From positions 1 to 64,000 of the forward strand of contig JAHLWP010000008.1 in NCBI GenBank assembly GCA_019057865.1: DNA of 64,000 nt, in the 5' to 3' direction. Under the pieces are notes generated by a model that did no database searches, was not told the DNA's origin, and saw only the letters and a list, made by a program, of their open reading frames with translations. Positions 50,240-59,824 of this stretch are shown piece after piece (the stretch's first letter is position 1; every line of letters begins with the position of its first letter). The position numbers and the translations under genes are program-made. This DNA is from Promethearchaeota archaeon (GTDB taxonomy: Archaea > Asgardarchaeota > Lokiarchaeia > Sigyniarchaeales > SOKP01).

Positions 50240-51091
50240 TTAATCAATTTCAGTTTCTTTATCCCTTCGCATTGTGTATAAATCCTCATATTTTGCAAGC
50301 GTTTTTAAATCCTCTTCTCCTTTCCTATCAATTATGTCTTCTAAATTATCTTCAAAATATACATTTTTCTTGTATTTCTTTGCTGGTGCTCCTAAGTAAA
50401 TATAATTTTCTTCTAATTCTTGACCAACAGTGGTCATTGAGTTACCTCCTAATATAGAATTCTTTTTCATATGCGTTCCAGGCATAACAATACTATGGGC
50501 ACCAATGACTGCGTTATTCTCAATAATCGTTTTCCTTATGATAAATAAATTTCCAACTATGATTGCTGATTGGACAATTGCGCTCTGTCCACAGACTATG
50601 TTTTTACCAAATTCTATAAATTCTGTATCTACCCACCCCTCAAAAAGAGAATTAGAATATTTAGTTTTAACACCAAACATTTTTAAACAGATATTATCCA
50701 TAAAAGGAAGGGGAAATTTATGAGATATCCAAAATGGCCATTTTTTTATAGTACTTCTTAAACTCCAATATCTATAATCTTTATCAGAAGGGTGCCTAAG
50801 AAAAACCCCCTCGCGCGGTTTATGAATAAGATTAACGATAACAAGAAAGATTTTTGCAAAAATTAAAGATACCATTATGGATGTTAAGTACATAACAAAT
50901 ATTAGAAGAGGTAAGAAAAATAAAAAATGAATAAATTTCCAGTCATATAGAAGATTCCAATACCACCAAAATTCAAACTGAATTGAAAAAATACTAATCC
51001 AAATTAAAAAAATATAGAAAGCTAAATATCTCTTTTTTACTAAGACTAACGTAGTATTTGGTCCAACTTTTAAACTCGATGGCACTGACAT
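50240..51091 (-). CDS. Membrane/beta-helix protein, one-module form (cluster B)
   Basis: About 283 residues from ATG at 51091 (MSVPSSLKVGPNTTLV), with AAGGAGG just upstream; the ATG at 51115 would lie before that site and is rejected. It is a counterpart of the 38078-39019 protein, sharing the MSVP start, two membrane segments (AFYIFLIWISIFSIQFEFWW), KPREGVFLRHPSDKDYRYWS, and beta-helix turns (IVCGQSAIVQSAIIVGNLFI, VMPGTHMKKNSILGGNSMTT). It starts four bases after the stop of the preceding gene, the same spacing as in cluster A, so coupled translation is likely. Confidence 0.72.
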   Translation of the reverse strand: MSVPSSLKVGPNTTLVLVKKRYLAFYIFLIWISIFSIQFEFWWYWNLLYDWKFIHFLFFLPLLIFVMYLTSIMVSLIFAKIFLVIVNLIHKPREGVFLRHPSDKDYRYWSLRSTIKKWPFWISHKFPLPFMDNICLKMFGVKTKYSNSLFEGWVDTEFIEFGKNIVCGQSAIVQSAIIVGNLFIIRKTIIENNAVIGAHSIVMPGTHMKKNSILGGNSMTTVGQELEENYIYLGAPAKKYKKNVYFEDNLEDIIDRKGEEDLKTLAKYEDLYTMRRDKETEID

Positions 51092-51095
51092 ATTT

Positions 51096-51986
51096 TCAAT
51101 CCTCCTTATTATCATTTATTAGCTTTTTCTGCTCCTCATCAATATTAACTTCTTGTTTAACTTCATATTTTACTTCTTCATCTACATGTTTCCTATAAAT
51201 GATATCCCGTCTTTGTTCTGCGTACTTATTAGGTTTTAATTTTCTTGAAAATTGTGGGCCTAAGTAAATCCAAGCCTGCTCTATAATTTGATTTGGAATT
51301 GTTGTAGAAAAAGCAGCAAGGATTGATTCTTTACCCATAATAGTACCAGGAGAAACATTTGATACACCACCGACAACTATATGATCTCCAAGGATGATCT
51401 TTTTAATTATCAAATAGTTTCCTACGATACTAGAGCTCATTATCACACTTCCTTGCCCTACCGTAATGTTTCGACCAAATTCTATAAACTCTCCATCCAC
51501 CCAAGCATCTTGTAAGTGGCTAGAAAAATCAATTCTTACTCCTAACCACCGGAAACCCCACATTACTACCCATGGGAGTGGACCGTTACTCATAAACCAA
51601 AGTACTAGTTTTTTAAGTTCTATACGTAATCTCCAAAATTCATAATCTTGATTACCTTCTTCTGCTCGAAATACACCCTCTTTAGGTTTATGAACCATAT
51701 TTATGATAAGAAGGAATGCCTTTGTAAATATAGCAATTCCAAATATAAAAATGAAATATAAAATGAATGACCATACGGGAAGTAAGAACATATTTATATA
51801 CCATGGGATATATTGTGATGCGTCGAAGAAAACCGCAACCGCCATGTACCCTGAAATCCACATGATTGGGATATATAAAGCAAGAAATTTATAACCAATT
51901 TTGCTAATTACACTACTTGTTACAAAATCAATTGTATAATCTATTTTATTAGCATTAATTTTTTGCTCTTCTATATTCTCACTCAT
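51096..51986 (-). CDS. Membrane/beta-helix protein equivalent to module 2 (cluster B)
   Basis: 296 residues that match the second half of the fusion proteins at 39024 and 44599: a start region with a TSSVISKIGYKFLALYIPIM segment ('TSSAISRVNIKFLAxYIPI' in the fusions), KPKEGVFRAEEGNQDYEFWR, and turns ITVGQGSVIMSSSIVGNYLI and IVVGGVSNVSPGTIMGKESI. The C-terminal end also matches (EEQKKLI). So the two-module protein is split here into separate genes. Its ATG overlaps the stop of the module-1 gene by four bases (ATGA), so stoichiometric synthesis is likely. The function is unknown. Confidence 0.72.
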   Translation of the reverse strand: MSENIEEQKINANKIDYTIDFVTSSVISKIGYKFLALYIPIMWISGYMAVAVFFDASQYIPWYINMFLLPVWSFILYFIFIFGIAIFTKAFLLIINMVHKPKEGVFRAEEGNQDYEFWRLRIELKKLVLWFMSNGPLPWVVMWGFRWLGVRIDFSSHLQDAWVDGEFIEFGRNITVGQGSVIMSSSIVGNYLIIKKIILGDHIVVGGVSNVSPGTIMGKESILAAFSTTIPNQIIEQAWIYLGPQFSRKLKPNKYAEQRRDIIYRKHVDEEVKYEVKQEVNIDEEQKKLINDNKED

Positions 51987-52906
51987 TTAGTCTTTTCTCT
52001 CTTCTTCTTTTTTGTCTGTTCTGATAAATTTTTTTTTAATTCTTCTGCTCTTTTCAAATCTTCCTCTGTGACTTGTAGATATTCCATAACCTTTCTTTTA
52101 AACACTTTCCTGAGGGGAGTTCCAAAATAATACGAGTTCCCTTTCAAGATATTATATTTTGATGCTCCTGTCATTGGTAACCACCAAGAATTATTTCCCG
52201 TATCTACACCAGGACCAAAACAATTAAATCCCGCAGATGTAACATTATTTCCAATTTTTACTTTAGCAAATGAAATATTACCAAAAATGCCTTCTACAGC
52301 ATGGGAGCTAATACCTGGATTTGTACCAATATAAACATTTTCTCCAACTTCTATAAATCGATCCCCAGCAAGTTGTTCCTCAATAACAGATCCCTTCCCT
52401 ATTTTATTAGTACCGACAAAATTATACATCCATTTCAATAGCCAGGGGAATGGGCCCCGAGAAAAAGCATTTTTGGGATACTTGATAATAAAACTTCTAA
52501 AATGGTAAAAATTCAGAGTTTTACTGGGTATATTTCGAGGGATAATTCCTGATTTGGAGGGTGACTTATTTTCCGAATAGTTCCAAAACCAACGAGTTAT
52601 TAGAGCTACAATAAACAAATGTATTAAATAACATATTATAATTACAAACGGTATTGTTATGGAGGCAATGAGGGAAGGTAAATTAGTAAAAATAGATATA
52701 AAATTTTTTATTTCCAAGAAATAAGGTAAATAAAAAAGCATTATATACATCATAAAAATTATACTAGGTATTAAAAAAGAGCAAAAATAGATAACATAGA
52801 ACGCTGGTAACCATAAATACAATCGTAAACTAATTTCTTCTTTAATAATATTATTTCCGGAATTTTCTATCTGATCTGAACTTTTCGATTCCAACTTTTT
52901 TCCCAC
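51983..52906 (-). CDS. Membrane/beta-helix protein equivalent to module 1 (cluster B)
   Basis: 307 residues matching the first half of the fusion proteins: polar N-terminus, membrane segments (AFYVIYFCSFLIPSIIFMMY; VIIICYLIHLFIVALITRWF), SPSKSGIIPRNIPSKTLNFY, and beta-helix turns (IEVGENVYIGTNPGISSHAV; VTSAGFNCFGPGVDTGNNSW). It ends in a Lys-rich tail (EQTKKKKREK) where the fusions continue with an acidic linker. It is the first gene of a three-gene operon (module 1, module 2, MSVP-type), the split version of cluster A's fusion plus MSVP gene. Confidence 0.72.
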   Translation of the reverse strand: MGKKLESKSSDQIENSGNNIIKEEISLRLYLWLPAFYVIYFCSFLIPSIIFMMYIMLFYLPYFLEIKNFISIFTNLPSLIASITIPFVIIICYLIHLFIVALITRWFWNYSENKSPSKSGIIPRNIPSKTLNFYHFRSFIIKYPKNAFSRGPFPWLLKWMYNFVGTNKIGKGSVIEEQLAGDRFIEVGENVYIGTNPGISSHAVEGIFGNISFAKVKIGNNVTSAGFNCFGPGVDTGNNSWWLPMTGASKYNILKGNSYYFGTPLRKVFKRKVMEYLQVTEEDLKRAEELKKNLSEQTKKKKREKTK

Positions 52907-53394
52907 AAAAGTTATATATTTCTTTTTTTAGCGCTTTTCTTGTATGTTTCTTGATTATATACTTCTGAATATTTAAAAATTTTCAGATTCAAAATCATAG
53001 GATAAGTGTAAAAAAAAGTATTTATTTTTATTAATTGGATTTAACTTAATAAAAAAATTAGAAAACATCTAATCAGTTTTTGCTTTAAACGTATTAAAAA
53101 TATTTATAATATGTTTCTAAACGACAATATTTCGACAAAAAATAAAGAAAAATTGATATCGCATAAGCGTTAAAAATTTATTTTTGAATTATCGTTAATA
53201 TCATAGATTCTAAAAAACATCAAATTAAAAAAGTAAAAGAGGTTAATCAATCGATTAATAAAATCCAAACATTAATTTTATATTGTATAATATCATTAAG
53301 TTATAGGTAGGTTAAGGCAATTTAAATTATATTTTAATATATTAAGCCGATAAAATCTAAATTAAAAATATTCTCATAATAATGGAGGAAAATA
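52907..53394. promoter_or_regulatory. Divergent intergenic region, 488 bases
   Basis: The stretch between the leftward beta-helix operon and the rightward ribonucleotide-reductase gene is very AT-rich and closed in all frames. It ends with GGAGG (53383-53387) eight bases before the reductase ATG. No riboswitch-like or NrdR-type box was recognised by eye. Promoters for both genes must lie here. Confidence 0.5.
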
Positions 53395-56300
53395 ATGACC
53401 AATAACTCATTCTCGTTAACAGATCTGTACCCAAAATATGTAATCAATTCAAAAGGCGAAAAGAAAAAATTCGATGAGAGTAATATTGCTAAAGTACTAA
53501 ACAAAGAGACAGGCTTGGATATGCACATTGCTGAAAAAGTTGCTGAAGATGTAATAAGAAAAATAATAGGTCTTGGAATAGAGGAGATTACCACTAATTA
53601 TATTAGAGAACTAGTTTGTGTGGAATTAACTCAACGCGGCCTGAATAAATATAGAAATCTGTTCGCTCGAGCTATAAATTTGGAGAATATCAGCTTTAAA
53701 TTAGATGAGACTTTTATTGAAAATTATGTAGGAAAGCGGCCAACTTTCGGCCCATTAGGTTACATTACATATAAAAGAACTTATGCAAGATTTATAGAAG
53801 CAGAGAATAGAAAAGAAGAATTCTGGGAAACCATTAGAAGAGTGGTTGAGGGTTGTTATTCAATCCAAAAAGAACATTGTATTAAACTTAGCTTACCATG
53901 GAGCGATGCAAAAGCACAAAAATCTGCTCAAACCATGTTTAAAAAGATATGGGATTTCAAATTTTTGCCTCCTGGAAGAGGTTTATGGATGATGGGAACA
54001 GAGTTTATTGCTCGCCATGGTTCTATGTCTCTTAATAATTGCGGATTCGCCTCTACAGAAGATATTGATCTAAAATATTCAAAAGCCTTTGAATTTGTAA
54101 TGGATGCTTTAATGTTGGGGGTTGGAGTAGGTTTTGATACAAAAGGAGCAGGAAAATTTAAAATCAAAAAACCACAAGAAGGTCATTTTGACTATCAAAT
54201 TCCTGATAGTAGAGAGGGTTGGGTTGAGGCTTTAAAACTAGTACTTGAAGCTTATTTCTTAGGGAAGCAAGTTCCAACTTATGATTTTAACCTCATTAGA
54301 CCGGCAGGGAAGCCAATAAGAGGCTTTGGAGGGATTGCCTCCGGACCAGGTCCTTTAAAGGAAATGCTCGAAGATATTCACAACATATTAGAAGCTCGAG
54401 TTGGGCAACCGATTACATCTGTTGATATTGTTGATATAATGAATTACATTGGTAAATGTGTTGTGGCGGGTAACGTTAGAAGGAGCGCAGAAATTGCTTT
54501 AGGAGATCCAGGTGATTTAAGTTTTGTGACATGTAAACAAGATCAAGAAAAATTATATTCTCATAGATGGGCTAGTAACAATAGTGTTTTTGCTGTAAAA
54601 GGCTTGGATTATTCATTCATTGCAAATCAAATAGCTGTGAATGGAGAGCCTGGAATTTTTTGGCTAGAAAACGCAAAAGCATATTCTCGAATGGGAGATA
54701 AGCCAGATTATAAAGATAAGAAAGCTGCTGGCGTAAATCCTTGTGGAGAACAGTCCTTAGAATCTTTCGAGCTGTGTTGTGTCACAGGAGATACAAGAAT
54801 TCAGATCAAAAATGGTGCTCCTCGAATCTCAGAGATGGTTGATAAAGAAGTAGAAGTATGGAATGGAGATCGTTGGTCAAAAGTCATCCCTTTTATAGCA
54901 GCTAAAGATAAGGAAATTTATCGAGTACATATATCAGATGGGTCTTATTTAGATTGCACTCTGGATCATAAATGGCATATCAAACCATCAACTGCCAGAA
55001 TTTTTCGATCAGTCCAGACAAAAGAGTTAAAACCAGGAGATTATGTAGTATCATTCGAAATTGATAAAGAATTCGGTGGTATCTATGAACCAAATGCATT
55101 TGAATATGGTTTATTTTCGGGTGATGGTTATATTGATAAAAATTATCCTATGGTTTGTATTTGTGGAGAAAAATCAAAATTAAAAGATCTTGATGTTAAA
55201 GGAACTTGGTATAAGGAACAAATAAAAGAAGGTTATAAAGAACCTTATAACCGACTGAATCTTAATGGTGTTATTGAATTAGAACTATCACTGATTCTGA
55301 ACGATAAATCTAGTGGCCTTCCTGATATTATTTTTAGTTGGGATCGTGAGTCAATATTAGAATTTATTGCAGGATTAATTGAGACTGATGGAAATTTATG
55401 TCATCAAGTAAATACAGATAACTATAGGATTTTTGGAAATGAAGAAAAAATACGAGATCTTCAGTTACTTCTTAGGAGAGTAGGAATAAATCATTCTAGT
55501 ATTTATTCTGCAGGTGAAGCTGGAGAAGAAACGAATTTTGGAATCAGAAATTATAGTATTTATTGTTTATTTATTCCATCATATGAATGTGGGGATATTC
55601 CTACTAGAATTAAAAAAGCAACTCGTATAGGGAAGAGGTATGTTATAAATAATCGCCATCCAGAGGGGAAATTTATTGATAGGGCTAGGAAACAAAAAAT
55701 TATAAAAATCGAGCAATCAAATAAAAAACAATCTGTTTATTGTTTTACAGAACCCAAAAATCATATGGGCGTATTTGGAAATGTTCTAACTTATCAATGC
55801 TTGGTAGAGACGTTTCCTTCGAGACATGACTCTTTTGAGGAGTTCCAAGGAACTTTAAAGTATGCTTATTTATATGCCAAATCTGTTACGCTTGTAAATA
55901 CGCATTGGCAAGAAACTAACGCAGTAATGCTTAAGAATCGGAGGATGGGAATTTCCCAAACAGGAATAATAGAAGCTTTTGTGAAATATGGAAGAAGGGC
56001 CATATTAGAATGGTGTGATAAAGGATATAAATATTTACAGGAACTAGACGAACAATACTCTGGTTGGCTTTGTATACCGAGAAGTATAAAACTCACAACT
56101 GTAAAGCCAAGTGGGACCGTAAGTTTGCTCCCAGGAGTACCACCTGGTATTCATTATCCTCATTCTGAATATTATATTAGAAGGATACGCATTTCAAAGA
56201 ATTCTGACTTAATTAAGCCACTTAAGAATGCGGGTTATTATATTGAAGAAGATTCATATTCACCAAATACGGTTGTTGTCGAATTCCCTGTCCATGAGAA

Positions 56301-56649
56301 ATATTTCGATCGTTCAAAAAACGATGTATCTATCTGGGAACAAGCAGAGAATGCTGCTGCATATCAAAAGTATTGGTCTGATAATCAAGTATCAATAACG
56401 ATTACATTTAAAGAAGAGGAGGCAGATCAAATTGAATATGTTCTTGAATGCTACGAAGATAAATTGAAAAGTGTAAGTTTTTTACCAATCAAGGAACATG
56501 GGTATAAACAAGCTCCATATGAAGAAATAACAAAAGAAAAATATGAGGATATATTATCAAAAATAAAACCTTTAGATTTAGATACTACAAAAGATCGAGC
56601 AATTGGAGAACGGTTTTGTGATACTGAAGCTTGTGAAGTTCGATTCTAG
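53395..56649 (+). CDS. nrdJ: Adenosylcobalamin-dependent ribonucleotide reductase (class II) with intein
   Basis: 1084 residues as translated; 744 after removal of a 340-residue intein (462-801). It starts with an ATP-cone-like segment (YVINSKGEKKKFDESNIAKV) and continues with the RNR barrel: PPGRGLWMMG, SLNNCGFAS (active-site Cys of the N-terminal pair), VNPCGEQSLESFELC with N-x-C-x-E (Asn448, Cys450, Glu452), TTVKPSGTVSLLPGVPPGIH, and the C-terminal redox pair in FCDTEACEVRF. The enzyme makes deoxyribonucleotides with B12, independent of oxygen, as suits an anaerobe. Strong Shine-Dalgarno GGAGG precedes the ATG. The intein sits right after the NPCGE active-site segment, between the two Cys of ELC/CLVETF. 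Confidence 0.93.
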   Translation: MTNNSFSLTDLYPKYVINSKGEKKKFDESNIAKVLNKETGLDMHIAEKVAEDVIRKIIGLGIEEITTNYIRELVCVELTQRGLNKYRNLFARAINLENISFKLDETFIENYVGKRPTFGPLGYITYKRTYARFIEAENRKEEFWETIRRVVEGCYSIQKEHCIKLSLPWSDAKAQKSAQTMFKKIWDFKFLPPGRGLWMMGTEFIARHGSMSLNNCGFASTEDIDLKYSKAFEFVMDALMLGVGVGFDTKGAGKFKIKKPQEGHFDYQIPDSREGWVEALKLVLEAYFLGKQVPTYDFNLIRPAGKPIRGFGGIASGPGPLKEMLEDIHNILEARVGQPITSVDIVDIMNYIGKCVVAGNVRRSAEIALGDPGDLSFVTCKQDQEKLYSHRWASNNSVFAVKGLDYSFIANQIAVNGEPGIFWLENAKAYSRMGDKPDYKDKKAAGVNPCGEQSLESFELCCVTGDTRIQIKNGAPRISEMVDKEVEVWNGDRWSKVIPFIAAKDKEIYRVHISDGSYLDCTLDHKWHIKPSTARIFRSVQTKELKPGDYVVSFEIDKEFGGIYEPNAFEYGLFSGDGYIDKNYPMVCICGEKSKLKDLDVKGTWYKEQIKEGYKEPYNRLNLNGVIELELSLILNDKSSGLPDIIFSWDRESILEFIAGLIETDGNLCHQVNTDNYRIFGNEEKIRDLQLLLRRVGINHSSIYSAGEAGEETNFGIRNYSIYCLFIPSYECGDIPTRIKKATRIGKRYVINNRHPEGKFIDRARKQKIIKIEQSNKKQSVYCFTEPKNHMGVFGNVLTYQCLVETFPSRHDSFEEFQGTLKYAYLYAKSVTLVNTHWQETNAVMLKNRRMGISQTGIIEAFVKYGRRAILEWCDKGYKYLQELDEQYSGWLCIPRSIKLTTVKPSGTVSLLPGVPPGIHYPHSEYYIRRIRISKNSDLIKPLKNAGYYIEEDSYSPNTVVVEFPVHEKYFDRSKNDVSIWEQAENAAAYQKYWSDNQVSITITFKEEEADQIEYVLECYEDKLKSVSFLPIKEHGYKQAPYEEITKEKYEDILSKIKPLDLDTTKDRAIGERFCDTEACEVRF
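54778..55797 (+). mobile_element. Intein with LAGLIDADG endonuclease in nrdJ
   Basis: The element of 340 residues starts with Cys (CVTGDTRIQIKNG, splicing block A) and has block B with a TxxH motif (DCTLDHKWHI). It carries two LAGLIDADG-type motifs, FEYGLFSGDGYI and LEFIAGLIETDGN, and ends VYCFTEPKNHMGVFGNVLTY with Gln as last residue, followed by Cys as +1 extein residue. The extein joint is ELC-CLVETFPSR. Usual inteins end His-Asn; this one ends Tyr-Gln, an unusual but known variation in the C-terminal Gln group. It interrupts a conserved RNR site, as inteins often do. Confidence 0.88.
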
Positions 56650-56650
56650 C

Positions 56651-57769
56651 TTAACTTTTCTCAGCTCGAGCTAATTCCGCTTTTTTATCCATTATTGCTA
56701 AATAGGTATTATATGAATTTTTTGGTGGAATAGTCTCTTTCTCTTTTTTATGAAGAGACATTGCTTCTGAGGTACAAGTTGGTATACAAACACCGCAACC
56801 TATGCATCTTGCCTTATTTATATTTGATATATTATCTTCTATCGTTACAGCATCCATATTGCAGCGTTCTTCACAGATTCCACAGCCTGTACATAGATCT
56901 TCATCCACTTCAGCATAATAATTAGTTGCAAATAATCGAGCAGGCTCCGGAAATTTCTTTTGATTTACAAGGACTTCACAACAACAACCACAACAAGTAC
57001 AAATGGATCGTGGTTTTAAAGAGTTTGCTGGTTGAATTACTAAGCCATCTTCTTCAGCTTTCTCTAAAACCTTTATTGCTTCTTCTTTTGAAATTTCTCT
57101 ACCTAGACCTTTTTCTATATACATCTGTGCAGCTGTCCTGAACGAAAAACATGACTCACGAAGATTCGTCTTCTTACAAGGATCTCCAATAAGGTCTTTA
57201 CTCTTTCTACAGATACATTCAGCTAATGATATTGGACCTTTAATGTTCTCAATTATCGCTCTTAAATCATCATAAGTAGAAATAGATTGCTCATATTCAA
57301 TACTTTGCTCTATTGGTATAGTACGTAATTGTGGAATCCCTGTTTTATTAAATTCTCTCTCCCAAAATGCTTCTTCGAAATATTGATATATATCTTTAAC
57401 AAAATCTTCTGTTAATCGATTTAATTGATATTCAAACATTCCGACCACTATTGGCGCAGAACCATAATATTTTACCTCTACGCTGCCTTCCTTCCTCCTT
57501 CCCATATTAATTGTACCTTTTTGATACATCTCATCTAATTTCTTTTCAAGGTCTTCCATTGAAATACCGCTTTTTTTCACTCTTCTATAAATTGCTTTTA
57601 ATGGCTCAGGTTGAAAATTTAAATTTATTGCTATTCTTGCCTCTTCTGGAGTAAAGAGATGAGATAAGATTCGTATTTCTACTCCAGATTCCGTGGCAGG
57701 ATACCCAACTGGCATCTTATCGAGATGCTGCTGTAATTCTCTATAGACATCTAAACTTACTTCATTCAT
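56651..57769 (-). CDS. Multi-cluster ferredoxin-like protein, DUF-type N-terminus
   Basis: 372 residues. The N-terminal half looks like an all-helical regulator-type domain (VYRELQQHLDKMPVGYPATE, then SHLFTPEEARIAI and AIYRRVKKSGISMEDLEKKL, a winged-helix-like stretch). The C-terminal half is Cys-rich: ECICRKSKDL, CTCCGCCCEVLV, and two classic 4Fe-4S motifs, DLCTGCGICEERCNMDAV and ARCIGCGVCIPTCTSEAM. It resembles ferredoxin proteins of anaerobes that combine an HTH-like front with two or more clusters. It could be an electron carrier or a redox sensor. The gene is convergent with nrdJ (stops one base apart). Confidence 0.72.
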   Translation of the reverse strand: MNEVSLDVYRELQQHLDKMPVGYPATESGVEIRILSHLFTPEEARIAINLNFQPEPLKAIYRRVKKSGISMEDLEKKLDEMYQKGTINMGRRKEGSVEVKYYGSAPIVVGMFEYQLNRLTEDFVKDIYQYFEEAFWEREFNKTGIPQLRTIPIEQSIEYEQSISTYDDLRAIIENIKGPISLAECICRKSKDLIGDPCKKTNLRESCFSFRTAAQMYIEKGLGREISKEEAIKVLEKAEEDGLVIQPANSLKPRSICTCCGCCCEVLVNQKKFPEPARLFATNYYAEVDEDLCTGCGICEERCNMDAVTIEDNISNINKARCIGCGVCIPTCTSEAMSLHKKEKETIPPKNSYNTYLAIMDKKAELARAEKS

Positions 57770-57859
57770 AATAAATATTTATATTTTTTTTATAATAAAA
57801 TTAATCAAAAGTATGTTTAATTTAAATGAAAATATTGAAATTCAATTCTCTAAACAAGA

Positions 57860-57910
57860 TCAGTTACTTTAGTAAATACACATTGGTTAGAAATAAATGC
57901 AGTAAATATA
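57860..57910 (+). pseudogene. Short relic of a second nrdJ copy
   Basis: In the spacer upstream of the substrate-binding-protein gene, the plus strand reads SVTLVNTHWLEINAVN. This is nearly the same as nrdJ residues SVTLVNTHWQETNAVM (coding at 55880 to 55930). At DNA level the stretch is about three-quarters identical, with differences mostly at third positions. Only about 16 codons survive, with stops before and after. It must be a remnant of a duplicated or foreign class II reductase gene. Confidence 0.55.
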
Positions 57911-57994
57911 TTCTATTTTTCATTTTTTTAAAACAATAAGAAATTTATAATTAATTATCTTATATAATTTTATTAAGATTTTTGGTGAAATTTA

Positions 57995-59824
57995 ATGAAA
58001 AAAAAAAATATATACTTGGTTCTATTAATTTTCCTATTCTTCAATACAGCATACTTTAAATTCAACATTTCTTATGCTGATCAACAAAATATTAATAAAA
58101 ATGCTAAACCAATTTTATCAGATGTAATAGTAGGAAATTACACTGTTCCAGGTATTTCAGTACCAATACCAATAAGTCAGGTAATAAAGATTGGCATTCT
58201 TGATGATATGAAATATATTACAGGTGAACATGCATGGAATGGAGCCATATTAGCTGCTAAAGAAATAAACCAGGCTGGAGGTGTTCTGCTTAATGGTACT
58301 ATACATTACGTTGGTCTTGTAGCTGAAGATACTGACGAAGCTAATCCCAATTTAGAAATAATCGATGGAATTCTCGCTGCAACAAAAATAATAAGCAATG
58401 ATCCCCACTATGTTATAGGGGGGTTTTTAAAAGAATCATTGCAAGCATATTATGAAGTTATTATGGATGCTAAGATACCTTTTCTTTGTACAGGTTGTCC
58501 TTCAGATAGTTTTTGTGAAAATGTATATAATGACTATAATCGGTATAAATACTTTTTTAGAGCGTCCCCAATTAATGGAACTAGTCTAGCACGCGAACTA
58601 ATATCTTATTTAGTCTATCTTACATCTTTTTTGAAAGCTGTTTATGGACAAGATGCTGAGAAGTTCGGCATTCTTCGTGAAGATCTAGCCTGGACAATGC
58701 CTATAGCAAATATCTTGAAATCAATTCTACCTGTGTACATCCCAAATTATACTTTGGTACAGGAGGTTGTATATCCAATTAGCGCTGTTCCAGTAGACTT
58801 TGATACTTATTTAAATATGTTTGAAGCTGCTGGTGCCCAAATAGTAATTCCAATAATTTCGGGACCAACAGGAGCTTATTTAGGTGCTAGATACGGACAA
58901 TTGAAACCTGAATATCTTTTATGTGGGATTAATTTTATTGCACAAAGTGATACTTATTGGGATCTAACTGCTGGGGGCGGTAGGTATGAAATTACAATGC
59001 AACCTATTCATAACACAAATAAGACTTATCTAACGATACCATTTTGGGATACCTTTCTAGCGGAGTATAACAAAGAACCAATTTATACAGGAGTAGGTTC
59101 TTATGATGCCGTTAGAATGCTAGTATATGCAACTAGCCAAGTTCAATCATTTAATGCTGATATCATTGTATCGGAATTAGAGCAAATTAATCAGAGTAAT
59201 CCATTTGCGGGGGTCTCTGGAAATATTGCCTTTACAGAATCCCATGATTTACTAGAAGGTTGGCCCTATTCGACAGAATTATTTTGCCAATGGCAAATGG
59301 ACGGAAACAAAGTAGTACTTTCCACAGGGAATTTAATATATCCTAATTCTATTGTAACTGGCTCATTGTCAATTCCATATTGGGGTATTTATAATCTTGT
59401 AGATGATTATTCATATAAATTACCGGGTAATTTTTCATTATTTAGTGATGCTGATGATCCAGATCCTGATGGTGCTTTTGATCTTATCTGGACGGATTCT
59501 GAAGGAGCAGATAATTATTCAGTATACATGTTCGACAAATTTATAACAGAAATAAATGAAAGTCTTACTTTACATGCTAATCAGACTGCTATATCCCCCT
59601 TCCCCATATCTGGATTACTTAACGATGAATATTATTTTACGATATTAGCATATAATGAAAATGGAGCAACAATGTCAAACAATGAATATATTATTGTTTA
59701 CTTACCTGATTCCAATGGTGATAAAATTATAATTCCCGGATATAGCTTTATTTTGATTTTAAGTATTGGATTTATTGTATCGCTATTATTAGTAAAAAAC
59801 ACACTACACAAAAAAATTAAATAA
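57995..59824 (+). CDS. ABC-type substrate-binding protein, membrane-anchored (Peripla_BP_6-like)
   Basis: 609 residues: N-terminal signal (IYLVLLIFLFFNTAYFKFNI), then a receptor-type ligand-binding domain for branched-chain amino acids or similar: QVIKIGILDDMKYITGEHAW, NGAILAAKEINQAGGVLLNG, VIGGFLKESLQAYYEVIMDA, and PIYTGVGSYDAVRMLVYATS. After about residue 480 a fibronectin-III-like or beta-sandwich domain follows (DADDPDPDGAFDLIWTDSEG, NDEYYFTILAYNENG). A C-terminal anchor closes it (PGYSFILILSIGFIVSLLLV). No permease or ATPase gene is adjacent. It may deliver ligands to a distant transporter or act as a sensor. Confidence 0.8.
   Translation: MKKKNIYLVLLIFLFFNTAYFKFNISYADQQNINKNAKPILSDVIVGNYTVPGISVPIPISQVIKIGILDDMKYITGEHAWNGAILAAKEINQAGGVLLNGTIHYVGLVAEDTDEANPNLEIIDGILAATKIISNDPHYVIGGFLKESLQAYYEVIMDAKIPFLCTGCPSDSFCENVYNDYNRYKYFFRASPINGTSLARELISYLVYLTSFLKAVYGQDAEKFGILREDLAWTMPIANILKSILPVYIPNYTLVQEVVYPISAVPVDFDTYLNMFEAAGAQIVIPIISGPTGAYLGARYGQLKPEYLLCGINFIAQSDTYWDLTAGGGRYEITMQPIHNTNKTYLTIPFWDTFLAEYNKEPIYTGVGSYDAVRMLVYATSQVQSFNADIIVSELEQINQSNPFAGVSGNIAFTESHDLLEGWPYSTELFCQWQMDGNKVVLSTGNLIYPNSIVTGSLSIPYWGIYNLVDDYSYKLPGNFSLFSDADDPDPDGAFDLIWTDSEGADNYSVYMFDKFITEINESLTLHANQTAISPFPISGLLNDEYYFTILAYNENGATMSNNEYIIVYLPDSNGDKIIIPGYSFILILSIGFIVSLLLVKNTLHKKIK

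Noticed and set aside
53041..53394. Cobalamin riboswitch ahead of the B12-dependent reductase
   Set aside because: No B12-box-like sequence or complex fold was recognised; the region is simple AT-rich DNA.
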